64,000 nt of DNA. Origin: Stenotrophomonas maltophilia (lineage in GTDB: Bacteria > Pseudomonadota > Gammaproteobacteria > Xanthomonadales > Xanthomonadaceae). This document shows, in pieces, positions 33,893 through 43,292 of this stretch. A program made the position numbers and the translations under genes. A model generated the notes under the pieces. It saw nothing but the letters and a program-made list of their open reading frames with translations. It was not told the origin of the DNA and did not search any database. Location of the stretch: assembly GCF_001676385.1 (NCBI RefSeq), contig NZ_LYVJ01000011.1, positions 62,001 through 126,000 of the forward strand, given 5' to 3'. Every line of letters begins with the position of its first letter. The stretch's first letter is position 1.

Positions 33893-34417
33893 TCAGACCT
33901 GCGCCGCACCCGGCGTGGCATACAACCGGCTCGGGCTGTCCACGCCCGGCAGCTGGATCACCCCGCGTTCCTGCATGCCCAGGCCCAGCAGGATCTTCCC
34001 GGACACCGCGTTGTGCAGGTCGGTGATGCCATACAGGTCCTGCAGGCCCAGCTCGGTGCGCGCATGCGCGAACACCGCCCGCGCCGCCTCGCCAGCATAG
34101 CCCTGCCCCGCGAACTCGGAGAGCATCGCGTACCCGATGTCCGGCCCCGGCAGCCCATCCCGCCGCACCAGCCCGGCATTGCCCAGCCAGGCCCCATCGG
34201 ACAGGCGTTCGACGGCGTACATGCCAAAGCCGTTCAGTGCATAGCCGTGCAGCACGCGGAGGGTGATGTATTCGCGGGCCTGTTCCTCGGTCCGCACGTT
34301 GCGGTCGCCGATGAAGCGCAGGAAACCCGGGTCATTCAACAGCGCCAGCATCGGTGCCGCATCGCGGTCGGGGTCGATCGCGCGCAGGCGCAGGCGTTCA
34401 CTTTCAATCGGATGCAC
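33893..34417 (-). CDS. GNAT-family acetyltransferase (RimJ/RimL type)
   Basis: A 174-residue acetyltransferase that begins with MHPIESERLRLRAI (GTG 34417, GGAG eight bases before). The acetyl-CoA region reads GYAMLSEFAGQGYAGEAARAVFAHA with the Q/R-x-x-G-x-A/G loop. Substrate unknown. An upstream extension of the frame crosses a repeat and is not credible. Confidence 0.85.
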   Translation of the reverse strand: MHPIESERLRLRAIDPDRDAAPMLALLNDPGFLRFIGDRNVRTEEQAREYITLRVLHGYALNGFGMYAVERLSDGAWLGNAGLVRRDGLPGPDIGYAMLSEFAGQGYAGEAARAVFAHARTELGLQDLYGITDLHNAVSGKILLGLGMQERGVIQLPGVDSPSRLYATPGAAQV

Positions 34418-34461
34418 GCGCAGAACTCCAATGAAGAAGACCGATTGTAGAGCCGTGGGCT

Positions 34462-34554
34462 GGGGTCGGATCCCTTCGCGGAGCGAAGGGCTCTGACCCC
34501 GATCAGGCTGGCCATGGGGCCAGAGCCCTTTCCATCGGGAAGGGGTCCGGCCCC
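34462..34554. repeat. Two GGGGTC-type palindromes
   Basis: First unit 34462-34500 (GGGGTCGGATCCCTTCGC arm), second unit 34516-34554 (GGGGCCAGAGCCCTTTCC arm). They match the element at 30134. They lie between rep and the acetyltransferase on the same strand. Confidence 0.75.
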
Positions 34555-34556
34555 GG

Positions 34557-36533
34557 TCAATCGAACAACGCCTCGATCGCCGCCAGCCCCGCCGTTGCCC
34601 GCTCCTTCTTGCGCGCCGCATCGGCCACCGGATCCGCACCGTCGCGCTGGATCTCCTCGGCCGGGATCTCGTCGAAGAACCGGCTCGGCTTCAGCCTCAC
34701 GTGCTCGCCGAACTTGCGGGTCAGCTTGCTGTAACTCATCCACAGCTGGATCTTGGCGCGGGTGATGCCCACGTACAGCAGGCGCCGTTCCTCCTGCAGG
34801 TTGCCCTCGTCCAGGCTGACCTGGTGCGGCAGCACGCCGTCCTCGCAGCCGACAATGAACACATACGGGAATTCAAGGCCCTTGGAGGCGTGCAGGGTCA
34901 TCATCCGCACCTGGTTGCCACCCTCGTCCTTGTCGCTGCGCGACAGCAGGGCCAGCTGCCCCGCCAGGTCCGCGGCGGTCGCTCCACGCGGGCCGCTCTC
35001 GAACCATTGCGCCAGTTCCTCGATGTTGTTGGCGCGGCGCTGGTAGCTGGCCTCCTCCTTGGCCTGCTGGCGCAGCTCGCTCAGCAACCCGGATTCCTTG
35101 GCCACCTTGCGGATCATGTCGCCGGAACTGATCTGCCGGGTCTGCGCGCGCAGGTCGCGCAGGATGTCGGTGAAGCGCGCCAGGCTGTTGGCCGCACGCG
35201 GCGGGAGCTGCTGCAGGGCGCCGATGGTCTCGGCCACCTGGGCCATCGGCATGTCCTTTTCCTGCGCCAGCTCGGCCAGCCTGGCCAGCGTGCCCGCGCC
35301 GACATCGCGCTTGGGCGCCTGCACGGCCCGCATGAAGGCCGTATCGTCATCCGGGTTCACCAGCAATCGCAGCCAGGCCAGCGTGTCCTTCACTTCCTGG
35401 CGCTCCAGGAACATGGTGCCGCCGGTCAGGTGGTAGGGAATGCGCAGCAGCTGCATCGCCTTTTCCAGCGGGCGCGACTGGAAGTTGCCGCGGAACAGGA
35501 TGCAGAAATCGCTCCACGGCACGTTGCGCGACTGCGCCACGAAGGCGATCTCGGCCGCGACCTTCTCCGCTTCATGCTCGCTGTTGCGGCATTCCCACAC
35601 GCGGATGCGCTCGCCGTCGGCCTGGTCGCTCCACAACTTCTTCAGGTGCTCGTGCGGGTTGTTGGCGATCAGCGCATTGGCCGCGCGCAGCACGCGGTTG
35701 GAGCAACGGTAGTTCTGCTCCAGCTTGATGATCTCCAGCGTGGGGTAATCGCGCCCCATCTGCTGCAGGTTTTCCGGATTGGCACCGCGCCAGGCGTAGA
35801 TCGACTGGTCATCGTCGCCGACGCAGGTGAAGTTGCCCTTCTCGCCGGCCAGCTGCTTGAGCAGCCGGTACTGCGCGTCGTTGGTATCCTGGCATTCGTC
35901 CACCAGCAGGTAGCCGATGCGCTCGCGCCAGGCCAGCGCGATCTCCGGGTTCTCTTCCAGGATCTGCACCGGCAGGCGGATCAGGTCGTCGAAGTCGACC
36001 GCGTTGAACGCGGTCAGGCGCAGCTGGTAGCGCTCGTAGACACTGGCCGCTTCCTTCTCGCGGTTGCTGCGCGCGGCCGCCATCGCCTGTTCGGGCGACA
36101 ACCCGGCGTTCTTCGCACGCGACACCAGGTTCTTCATGTCCTCGATGTCATCGGGCTTGGCCCCGTGCATCAGGTCCTTGATCTGCGCGGCGGCATCATC
36201 GGCATCGAAGATCGAGAAACCTCGCTTCAGGCCCACGGCGGCGTGCTCGATCTGCAGGAACTTCAGGCCCAACGCATGGAAGGTGCAGATGGTCACCTCG
36301 TCGGCGTCCTGCTCGCGCAGGCGCTTGGCCACACGCTCGCGCATTTCCTTGGCCGACTTGTTGGTGAAGGTGATCGCGGCGATGCGGCGCGCCGGGTAGC
36401 GGCCGCAGCTGATCAGGTGGGCGATCTTCTCCACGATCACGCGCGTCTTGCCGCTGCCGGCGCCGGCGAGCACCAGCAGCGGGCCTTCGATGTGCAGGAC
36501 GGCGGCGGCTTGGGGGGGATTGAGACCGTGCAT
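34557..36533 (-). CDS. rep: ATP-dependent DNA helicase Rep
   Basis: A 658-residue superfamily 1 helicase. The opening [24 protein letters not shown] is typical; Walker A is AGAGSGKT (about 22-29), motif II is VDECQDTN, motif III is [14 protein letters not shown], and motif VI region is VGITRA. Its size and sequence fit Rep rather than UvrD (about 720). It clears proteins ahead of forks. It is divergent from tdk. Confidence 0.92.
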   Translation of the reverse strand: MHGLNPPQAAAVLHIEGPLLVLAGAGSGKTRVIVEKIAHLISCGRYPARRIAAITFTNKSAKEMRERVAKRLREQDADEVTICTFHALGLKFLQIEHAAVGLKRGFSIFDADDAAAQIKDLMHGAKPDDIEDMKNLVSRAKNAGLSPEQAMAAARSNREKEAASVYERYQLRLTAFNAVDFDDLIRLPVQILEENPEIALAWRERIGYLLVDECQDTNDAQYRLLKQLAGEKGNFTCVGDDDQSIYAWRGANPENLQQMGRDYPTLEIIKLEQNYRCSNRVLRAANALIANNPHEHLKKLWSDQADGERIRVWECRNSEHEAEKVAAEIAFVAQSRNVPWSDFCILFRGNFQSRPLEKAMQLLRIPYHLTGGTMFLERQEVKDTLAWLRLLVNPDDDTAFMRAVQAPKRDVGAGTLARLAELAQEKDMPMAQVAETIGALQQLPPRAANSLARFTDILRDLRAQTRQISSGDMIRKVAKESGLLSELRQQAKEEASYQRRANNIEELAQWFESGPRGATAADLAGQLALLSRSDKDEGGNQVRMMTLHASKGLEFPYVFIVGCEDGVLPHQVSLDEGNLQEERRLLYVGITRAKIQLWMSYSKLTRKFGEHVRLKPSRFFDEIPAEEIQRDGADPVADAARKKERATAGLAAIEALFD

Positions 36534-36631
36534 TGGGGGAGATTGTAGCGGGGCCCGATGGCGGCCACAGCCGGGAACCGGGGGAGCTGGGCAACTTCGG
36601 CCCGCCGGGCGGGGCGGCGTACAATCCCTCG

Positions 36632-37252
36632 ATGGCCAAGCTCTACTTCTACTATTCGGCGATGAACGCCGGCAAGACCACCACCCTGCTGCAGAGCGCG
36701 CACAATTATCGCGAGCGCGGCATGCGGGTGGCGATCCTGACCCCGCGCCTGGACGACCGGGCCGGCGCCGGCGTGGTCGCCTCGCGGATCGGCCTGCGCG
36801 CCGATGGCATGGCTTTCGATCGTGACACCGACCTGCAGCGCTGGGTCGAACGGGACCTGGCCGACAACGGGCCGTTGGGCTGCGTACTGGTGGACGAGGC
36901 GCAGTTCCTCACCCGCGCGCAGGTGTGGCAGCTCAGCGAGGTGGTCGACCAGCTGCGCATTCCGGTGCTGTGCTACGGCCTGCGCACCGACTTCCGCGGC
37001 GAGCTGTTCGAGGGCAGCCAGTACCTGCTGGCCTGGGCCGACGAGATGCAGGAGATCAAGACCATCTGCCACAGCGGCAAGAAGGCGACCATGACGGTGC
37101 GCGTGGACGAGCATGGGCACGCCGTGCAGGACGGCCCGCAGGTGGAGATCGGTGGCAACGACCGTTACGTATCGGTCAGCCGTGCCGAGTTCAAGAAGAT
37201 CACGCGCGGCGAAGGTCGCATCGAGCCGATGCAGGCCCCGCTGCCGCTGTAG
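36632..37252 (+). CDS. tdk: Thymidine kinase
   Basis: A 206-residue type II thymidine kinase: P-loop AMNAGKT (about 11-17), VDEAQFL, and the substrate lasso near [11 protein letters not shown]. In E. coli the lasso holds zinc through KTICFCG and a Cys in YVSVCR. Here the text is KTICHSG and YVSVSR, so at least two of the ligands are Ser. All ATP and thymidine residues appear intact. Confidence 0.93.
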   Translation: MAKLYFYYSAMNAGKTTTLLQSAHNYRERGMRVAILTPRLDDRAGAGVVASRIGLRADGMAFDRDTDLQRWVERDLADNGPLGCVLVDEAQFLTRAQVWQLSEVVDQLRIPVLCYGLRTDFRGELFEGSQYLLAWADEMQEIKTICHSGKKATMTVRVDEHGHAVQDGPQVEIGGNDRYVSVSRAEFKKITRGEGRIEPMQAPLPL

Positions 37253-37335
37253 CGGGCATTACGTCCGGCGGTTTACAAGGCGATGGCGGCGGTCCTACGC
37301 TGGATCAACGCCTGCCGCCGAAAGGGAAGTCCGTC

Positions 37336-38055
37336 ATGCGCTCCGTCCTGTTGCTGCTTTCGCTGTTGTTCCTGCCGGGACTTGCCACGGCCTCCGGCCA
37401 GGCGGCCACACCCCAGGATGACGCCGCCCTGCTCGGGGCGGGCTTCCTGGATGGCCATCCGGACATGAAGTTCCGCCAGTGGGGGATGGATGCACTGCAT
37501 CGGGGCGACGCGGAGGCGGCGATGGACAATTTCCGCAAGGCGGCCCGCTATGCCGACAAGCCGGCACAGGGCCTGCTCGGCGAAATGTACTGGTACGGCG
37601 TCAAGCGTGCCGCCGACCCGGTCATGGCATATGCCTGGATGGACGTCGCTTCCGAGCGCGGATACCCGTTGATGCTCGAACTGCGTGACAGGTTCTGGGC
37701 CGCCCTGCCTCTGGAACAGCAGGAAGCCGCACGAGCGCAGGCATCGCGGCTGCGGGAAGAGTACGGTGATGCGGTGGCCCGGCCGCGCTTGGCGGCCGAA
37801 CTGCAGCGTGGCCGACGCGCCATGTCCGGCAGCCGGACCGGTTCGCTGTCCAACAACGTGGACATTGTCTACATGGACGGCGGCGTGAGCCGCACCATCA
37901 AGGCAGATCGCCTTTACGACCCCACCTACTGGGATCCGGACCGCTACCAGCGCTGGCAGGACGAGATCTGGATGAAGATCCGGCGCGGCACGGTGGACGT
38001 TGGCGTGCCCACGGCCGCACCGGCACCGCCGCCGGCCGGCACCCGCGGCAAGTAG
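37336..38055 (+). CDS. Secreted Sel1-repeat protein
   Basis: A 239-residue protein with a signal peptide (ends near LATASG, about 20). Residues 50-105 contain Sel1-type helix pairs: GDAEAAMDNFRKAARYADKP and YWYGVKRAADPVMAYAWMDVA. The C-terminal part (VDIVYMDGGVSRTIKADRLYDPTYWDPDRY) is not recognised. Sel1 repeats bind other proteins; the partner is unknown. Confidence 0.75.
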   Translation: MRSVLLLLSLLFLPGLATASGQAATPQDDAALLGAGFLDGHPDMKFRQWGMDALHRGDAEAAMDNFRKAARYADKPAQGLLGEMYWYGVKRAADPVMAYAWMDVASERGYPLMLELRDRFWAALPLEQQEAARAQASRLREEYGDAVARPRLAAELQRGRRAMSGSRTGSLSNNVDIVYMDGGVSRTIKADRLYDPTYWDPDRYQRWQDEIWMKIRRGTVDVGVPTAAPAPPPAGTRGK

Positions 38056-38096
38056 CGCGGCAATGCCGGCGCCGGCCGGCACTGCCGTGAAGCACT

Positions 38097-39701
38097 TCAG
38101 TACAGCGTGCGCTCCGGTGCGCCGGCCGGCGGCGGCGTGTACTGGTACAGCCAGGTTTCGGTGAGGGTCTTGCCGCCGCTGCGCAGGAACAGGCGGATGT
38201 CGATCTGCTCGGTGCTGCCTTCCGGCGGCACCAGGTCGAACATCGCACGGTAGCCGTTGATCTCGCGCAGCGGGCGCGCCGACACGATCTCGACCCGGCC
38301 ACGGCTGGCTTCCACCACCGCTTCGACCTCGGCCTTGTCGATCAGCCTCGCCAGCTCGCCACCTTCGAAGTCCACCGCGAAGCGCCAGCTGAAGTACTCA
38401 CGCTTCTTGCCGACCACGCCGCCGAGGCCGGTGCGGCTGGCCACGCAGTGGCCCAGCGGCGGCCGTGCCGGCGGTTCGGCTCCCCAGTACAGGCGATAGC
38501 CGACCAGCAGTTCCTGGCCCGGCTGCGGTTTTTCCTTCGGGTTCCAGAATGCAACGATGTTGTCGAACGTCTCGTCCACGGTGGGGATCTCCACCAACTG
38601 CACCGAGCCCTCGCCCCACTCGCCCTTCGGCTCCACCCACAGGCACGGGCGCTTCTCGTAGAACACGCCGTCATCCTGGTAGTGGTCGAAATTGCGGTCA
38701 CGCTGCAGCAGGCCGAAGCCACGCGGGTTGCGGTCCACGAACATGTTGAAGCGCAGGTTGCGCGGATTCAGCAGCGGACGCCAGATCCACTCGCCGGCAC
38801 CGGTCCACAGCGCCAGGCCATCGGTATCGTGGATCTCGGGCCGCCAGTCCCAGCCCATGCGGCGATCGTTCTCGCCCACCTGGTACATGCTGGTGCACGG
38901 GGCGATGCCCAGGCGCTCGATGGCCTTGCGCGGGTACAACGCACTGTCGATATCCATCAGCAGTACATCGCCATTGGTGATCGCGAAGCGGTAGGCGCCA
39001 GCCACGCTGGGCGAATCCAGCAGGCCGTAGACCACGATCGTGTCCGAATCGGCCGAAGGCTGTTCCAGGTAGTAGGCGATGAAGTCCGGGAATTCCTCCG
39101 GCTTGCCCATGCCGGTATCGATCGCGAGGCCGCGCGCGGACTGGCCGTACTGGCCCTCCTTGCCGACCGCGCGGAAGTAGCTGGCGCCAAGGAAGGCAGC
39201 GAAGTCGCGGTCGGTATCCTTGCGGGTATTCAGCCGGAACCCGGCGAAACCGAGGTCGGCCGGCAGCTCCCCGTCCCTGATGCCGCTCTTGCCGTAGTTG
39301 AACGCCGCGCCGTCATAGGCCAGCTCCTGCGCCTTGCCATCGACCACGTCGAACATGCGCACCGGTGAATGGAAGTACAGCCCCAGGTGGAAGAACTTGG
39401 CCTGGAACTTGCCCGGCTGGTCGGCCCACAGCGCGTGGTCCTGGCGGTAGCCGATCGACTGGTACTGGTCCCAGTCCAGCCCCTCCAGGCGGCCCGGCAA
39501 CACCCGCTTGTGGCTCTTGTAGGGCGCCTGTGCCAGCGCGCGCGCCTGGCCCTTCAGCGTGGCGAAGTCGAACGGCTGCGGCTGGCCGAGCCGGCGCAGG
39601 CCCATCTGGCCGTTCCGGCTGGCCGCGCACGCGGGCAGGGACGGCAGGCCGAAGGCCGCCAGGGCCAGGGAGGCGTTGCGGATGAAATCGCGTCGTTGCA
39701 T
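38097..39701 (-). CDS. opgD: Glucan biosynthesis protein D (OpgD/MdoD)
   Basis: A 534-residue periplasmic protein. The N-terminus MQRRDFIRNASLALAAFG is a twin-arginine signal, as in E. coli OpgD. The rest matches OpgG/OpgD over its full length (for example VDGKAQELAYDGAAFNYG and YWGAEPPARPP). It shapes the backbone of osmoregulated periplasmic glucans. No opgH or opgG is next to it. Confidence 0.93.
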   Translation of the reverse strand: MQRRDFIRNASLALAAFGLPSLPACAASRNGQMGLRRLGQPQPFDFATLKGQARALAQAPYKSHKRVLPGRLEGLDWDQYQSIGYRQDHALWADQPGKFQAKFFHLGLYFHSPVRMFDVVDGKAQELAYDGAAFNYGKSGIRDGELPADLGFAGFRLNTRKDTDRDFAAFLGASYFRAVGKEGQYGQSARGLAIDTGMGKPEEFPDFIAYYLEQPSADSDTIVVYGLLDSPSVAGAYRFAITNGDVLLMDIDSALYPRKAIERLGIAPCTSMYQVGENDRRMGWDWRPEIHDTDGLALWTGAGEWIWRPLLNPRNLRFNMFVDRNPRGFGLLQRDRNFDHYQDDGVFYEKRPCLWVEPKGEWGEGSVQLVEIPTVDETFDNIVAFWNPKEKPQPGQELLVGYRLYWGAEPPARPPLGHCVASRTGLGGVVGKKREYFSWRFAVDFEGGELARLIDKAEVEAVVEASRGRVEIVSARPLREINGYRAMFDLVPPEGSTEQIDIRLFLRSGGKTLTETWLYQYTPPPAGAPERTLY

Positions 39702-39806
39702 GCAGGCGCGTCAGGCACAGTGGGAAGGTCGGCCATGATAGGCAGACAAACGTTAACAGGCAGCGGAGACGTGCCTTGCCCGTTCAGCTGCCGCTGGCCA
39801 GCCCGC

Positions 39807-40619
39807 TCAGCGCTGGCAGTGGCTGCACCAGACGCTGGCGCGCTGGCCGATGGTGGCGTGCTTCAGCGCGCGGCCGCAGCCCGGGCACGGCAGCCCATCA
39901 CGGCCGTAGACCAGCAGCTCCTGCTCGAAGTAGCCGGGCGCGCCATCGGGGTTGATGAAGTCGCGCAGGGTGGTACCGCCCCGGGTGATGGCGTAGCCAA
40001 GGATGGCCTTCACCGCGTCGGCCAGCCGCTGGTAGCGTTCGCGCGAAATCTTTCCCGCCTCGCGCAGCGGGCTGATGCCGGCCTTGAACAGGCTCTCGGC
40101 GGCGTAGATGTTGCCCACGCCCACCACCACCGCCTGGTCCATCAGGAAGGTCTTCACCGGCGCGCTGCGGCCACGGCTGCGGGCAAACAGGTAGTCGCCA
40201 TCAAACGCCTCGTCCAGCGGCTCCGGGCCCAGCCCCTGCAGCAGCGGGTGGATCTCGCCAGCCGGCTGCCACAGCAGGCTGCCGAAGCGGCGCGGGTCGT
40301 TGAAGCGCAACAGGCGGCCATTGTCCAGGCTGATGTCAACGTGATCATGCGCACGCACGGGGGTGTCACCGGGCAGCACGCGCAGGCTGCCGGACATGCC
40401 CAGGTGCAGCACCGCACTGCCGAGGGCGGTATCCAGCAGCAGGTACTTGGCGCGCCGGCGGATGCCGTCGATGCGCTGTCCCGGCAGCAGCTCGGCCACC
40501 TCCGGTGGAATCGGCCAGCGCAGGTCGGCGCGGCGCAGGATCACGCCATGCACGCGGCGGCCCTGCAGGTGCGGTGACAGGCCGCGGCGGGTGGTTTCGA
40601 CTTCGGGCAGTTCAGGCAT
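39807..40619 (-). CDS. mutM: Formamidopyrimidine-DNA glycosylase
   Basis: A 270-residue base-excision enzyme: catalytic Pro2 and Glu3 (MPELPEVET), a central helix-two-turn-helix ([17 protein letters not shown]), and the C-terminal zinc finger [24 protein letters not shown]. It removes 8-oxoguanine. Confidence 0.96.
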   Translation of the reverse strand: MPELPEVETTRRGLSPHLQGRRVHGVILRRADLRWPIPPEVAELLPGQRIDGIRRRAKYLLLDTALGSAVLHLGMSGSLRVLPGDTPVRAHDHVDISLDNGRLLRFNDPRRFGSLLWQPAGEIHPLLQGLGPEPLDEAFDGDYLFARSRGRSAPVKTFLMDQAVVVGVGNIYAAESLFKAGISPLREAGKISRERYQRLADAVKAILGYAITRGGTTLRDFINPDGAPGYFEQELLVYGRDGLPCPGCGRALKHATIGQRASVWCSHCQR

Positions 40620-40656
40620 GGGGCGATTCTACGCCCCGCCACACGGGGCCGCCGGC

Positions 40657-40989
40657 TCAGCGCGGTGGCGCCGCCAGCTCGCGCGCGTCCAGGACGCCAT
40701 CGCCGTTGGCATCCTGCTTGTGGAAGCGCTGCATGATCACCTGCCGCTGCTGCTGGCGGCCGATCGCCCTGCCCTTGCCGCCGGGCAGCTCATCGGCCGT
40801 CAGCACGCCATCACCGTTGCGATCCATGCGGTCGAAGGCATACAGCATCCACTGCACGTATTCGGATTCGCTCACCCGGCCGTCGCCATCACTATCCATC
40901 CGCTGCAGGTAGCCGGCGGTATCGGTGATCTGCGCCAGCGCCGCGCCCGGCAGCAGCGCCGCCAGCAGAAACCCGTGTCCTGCCCTCAT
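40657..40989 (-). CDS. Secreted EF-hand protein
   Basis: A 110-residue precursor with a signal peptide (ends about ALAQ, residue 20). Three Ca-binding loops are complete: DSDGDGRVSESE (32-43), DRNGDGVLTADE (56-67) and DANGDGVLDARE (93-104). It starts at the stop codon of the desaturase gene (ATGA overlap), so it is translated with it. The function of such small exported calmodulin-like proteins is unknown. Confidence 0.8.
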   Translation of the reverse strand: MRAGHGFLLAALLPGAALAQITDTAGYLQRMDSDGDGRVSESEYVQWMLYAFDRMDRNGDGVLTADELPGGKGRAIGRQQQRQVIMQRFHKQDANGDGVLDARELAAPPR

Positions 40990-42188
40990 GCGCCCACCAG
41001 GCTGTAACCCTTCAGTCGCGCCGCGTAGGCCTGCAGCGCCGCGATGCCACTTTCCTCCGCTTCGCGGCACCATGCCTGCAGCTGGCGGAGACGCTCGGCA
41101 GCATCGTGCCCGCGTGCTTCCAGCAAGGTCGCCAGGCGCGCACGATACTCGACCAGGGTGCGGATGCGCGGTCGCTGCGCCACCCATTCGCTGAGCTGGG
41201 CACGGCTGTCGGGCTTCAGCCAGCGGCCATCGTTGACCAGGCCACGGCGCAGCCGGCGCGGCAGCAGCCGGCGCAGCTTGGCCCCGGCCAGCGCAGCCTC
41301 CTCGCGCAGGGCCGGCATGAACACGTTGCGCTGGTAGTCGGTCATCGCCTGGAAGCGGTGCGACAGCAACGCCTTCAGGGTTTCGGCATCGGGCACCGCG
41401 ATGTTCGGGCGCACGTCCATGGCCGGTGCCACCCGCAGCACCTTGGCCAGGCGCAGCACCTGCAGCAGGCGGATCGCGCTCCAGCCGATGTCGAATTCCC
41501 AGCGCCGCATCGCGAAGCGCGCCGAGCTGGGAAACGCGTGGTGGTTGTTATGCAGTTCCTCGCCACCGATCCAGAACCCCCATGGCGTGAGGTTGGTGGA
41601 GGTATCGGCCGACTCGTAGTTGCGGTAACCCCACCAATGGCCCAGGCCGTTGACCACGCCGGCGGCCCAGAACGGGATCCATGCCATCTGGATCGCCCAC
41701 AGGGCCACGCCAGGCAGGCCGAACAACACGCCGTTGACCACCAGCAGCAGCACCGGGCCGAGATTGGCATGCGGGGTATACAGGCGGCGCTCGATCGCAT
41801 CGTCCGGGGTGCCGCGCCCGTACTGTTCGATGTCCGCACGCAGGCCGCGTGCTTCACGGTACAGCTCCACGCCGTGCCAGAACACCCGGCCAATGCCGCG
41901 GGTCACCGGGCTGTGCGGGTCGTCCTCGGTCTCCACCTTGGCGTGATGCTTGCGGTGGATGGCCACCCATTCGCGGGTGATCATCGAGGTGGTCAGCCAC
42001 AGCCAGAAGCGGAACAGGTGGGCCAGCGCCGGGTGGAAATCGACCCCGCGATGGGCCTGGCTGCGGTGCAGGTACAGGGTCACCGAGAAGATGGTGAGCT
42101 GGGTGACGGCCAGCAGCACCGCCAACATGGCCCACCACCCCAGGCCGAGCACACCACCGGTCAACAGGGACATCAGGGCATCAGGCAT
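40986..42188 (-). CDS. Membrane fatty-acid (acyl-CoA) desaturase
   Basis: A 400-residue protein with the three His boxes HRSQAH, HRKHH and HNNHH, four main hydrophobic segments, and a long C-terminal helical extension (about 300-400) not seen in short desaturases. It makes unsaturated acyl chains, probably delta-9. GGAGAG precedes ATG 42188. The downstream EF-hand gene overlaps its stop. Confidence 0.88.
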   Translation of the reverse strand: MPDALMSLLTGGVLGLGWWAMLAVLLAVTQLTIFSVTLYLHRSQAHRGVDFHPALAHLFRFWLWLTTSMITREWVAIHRKHHAKVETEDDPHSPVTRGIGRVFWHGVELYREARGLRADIEQYGRGTPDDAIERRLYTPHANLGPVLLLVVNGVLFGLPGVALWAIQMAWIPFWAAGVVNGLGHWWGYRNYESADTSTNLTPWGFWIGGEELHNNHHAFPSSARFAMRRWEFDIGWSAIRLLQVLRLAKVLRVAPAMDVRPNIAVPDAETLKALLSHRFQAMTDYQRNVFMPALREEAALAGAKLRRLLPRRLRRGLVNDGRWLKPDSRAQLSEWVAQRPRIRTLVEYRARLATLLEARGHDAAERLRQLQAWCREAEESGIAALQAYAARLKGYSLVGA

Positions 42189-42238
42189 GGCCGCTCTCCG
42201 GATCTGCGCGGGGATGGCAGACATGATGGGGGCTTGCG

Positions 42239-43162
42239 ATGCAAACTGCACCCTGCAGCACTGTGCTGGCAGTGCCATTCCGTGGTTTCGTTCACAGTTG
42301 GGGACCCCTGTTGCCGAGTCTTGATCCGCGCGCCTGCGCCATCGCCCCCGCCCCGCCCGCCGCGGAGCTGCCGCCCCTGATCGAGCTGGACCGCGCCACG
42401 GTAGTGCGTGGCCAGGTGAAGGTGCTGCACGGGCTCAGCCTGCGCATCGCGCAGGGCCAGCATACCGCCCTGCTCGGTCCCAACGGCTGTGGCAAATCGA
42501 CCTTCATCAAGCTGATCACCCGCGAGCTCTATCCACTGGCCCAGAGTGACGGCGTGGTGGCGGTGAAGGTGCTGGGCCAGAACCGCTGGCAGGTGGACCG
42601 GCTGCGCTCGCAGCTGGGCATCGTCACCGGCGACCTCAGCAGCAACCTGGCCGACATGCCCGGCCTGACCGTGGAACAGGCGGTGCTGTCCGGCTTCTTC
42701 GCCAGCTACGTGGTGCCGGCCTTCCGCGAGGTGACCGCCGACATGCGCGCACGTGCTGGCGAGACGCTGGCGATGACCGGCGCGCTTGCCCTGCGCGAGC
42801 GCGCTTACGCCGAACTTTCGGCCGGTGAAACCCGCCGCGTGCTGATCGCGCGGGCGCTGGTCAACCGGCCGCAGGCGCTGCTGCTGGACGAGCCTTCCAC
42901 CGGGCTGGACCTGGTCGCCCGCGAGCAGCTGGTGGCGACCATGCGCGCACTGGCCCAGCAGGGGATCACCCTGGTACTGGTGACCCACCACATCGAAGAG
43001 ATCATTCCCGAGATCGAACGCGTGGTGCTGCTGCGCGATGGCCGCGTGCTGGCCGACGGCACCCGCGCCGAACTGCTCCGCAGCGAACCGTTGTCCGCGG
43101 TGTTCGGCGGCACCATTACCGTGCGCGAGCAGGAAGGCCGGCTGACCGCGTACGCGGGGTGA
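42239..43162 (+). CDS. ABC transporter ATPase, no permease nearby
   Basis: A 307-residue (or shorter) ATPase: Walker A GPNGCGKST, Q loop region VTGDLSSNL, signature LSAGETRR, Walker B ALLLDEPSTGLD and H loop VTHHIEE. No membrane partner is adjacent. The first 24 codons from ATG 42239 look poor; a TTG at 42311 behind TTGGGGAC is an alternative start. Family closest to metal or molybdate-type ATPases, but this is not certain. Confidence 0.8.
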   Translation: MQTAPCSTVLAVPFRGFVHSWGPLLPSLDPRACAIAPAPPAAELPPLIELDRATVVRGQVKVLHGLSLRIAQGQHTALLGPNGCGKSTFIKLITRELYPLAQSDGVVAVKVLGQNRWQVDRLRSQLGIVTGDLSSNLADMPGLTVEQAVLSGFFASYVVPAFREVTADMRARAGETLAMTGALALRERAYAELSAGETRRVLIARALVNRPQALLLDEPSTGLDLVAREQLVATMRALAQQGITLVLVTHHIEEIIPEIERVVLLRDGRVLADGTRAELLRSEPLSAVFGGTITVREQEGRLTAYAG

Positions 43163-43175
43163 TCGAAATGCCACT

Positions 43176-43245
43176 GTAGTGCCGAGCCTACGCTCGGCTG
43201 CTCGTGATCACGGCAAACAGCAGCCGAGCATGGGCTCGGCTCTAC
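43176..43245. repeat. SMAG inverted pair
   Basis: GTAGTGCCGAGCCTACGCTCGG (43176-43197) and the inverse copy GCCGAGCATGGGCTCGGC ending CTAC at 43245, between convergent genes. Confidence 0.85.
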
Positions 43246-43254
43246 AGGATGCAA

Positions 43255-43285
43255 TGCAGCGGGCCGAATGTTCCGGCCCGCTGCA
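43255..43285. terminator. Bidirectional terminator-like hairpin
   Basis: A 12-base stem around TGCAGCGGGCCG / CGGCCCGCTGCA with an unpaired loop of seven, placed between the ABC ATPase gene and the DUF4785-like gene, seven bases before the latter's stop codon. Confidence 0.6.
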
Positions 43286-43292
43286 CCCCTGC

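Noticed and set aside
42239..42310. First 24 codons of the ABC ATPase as a signal or extra domain
   Set aside because: The text is not a signal sequence and probably belongs to the shared promoter region; left in the feature only because the start is uncertain.
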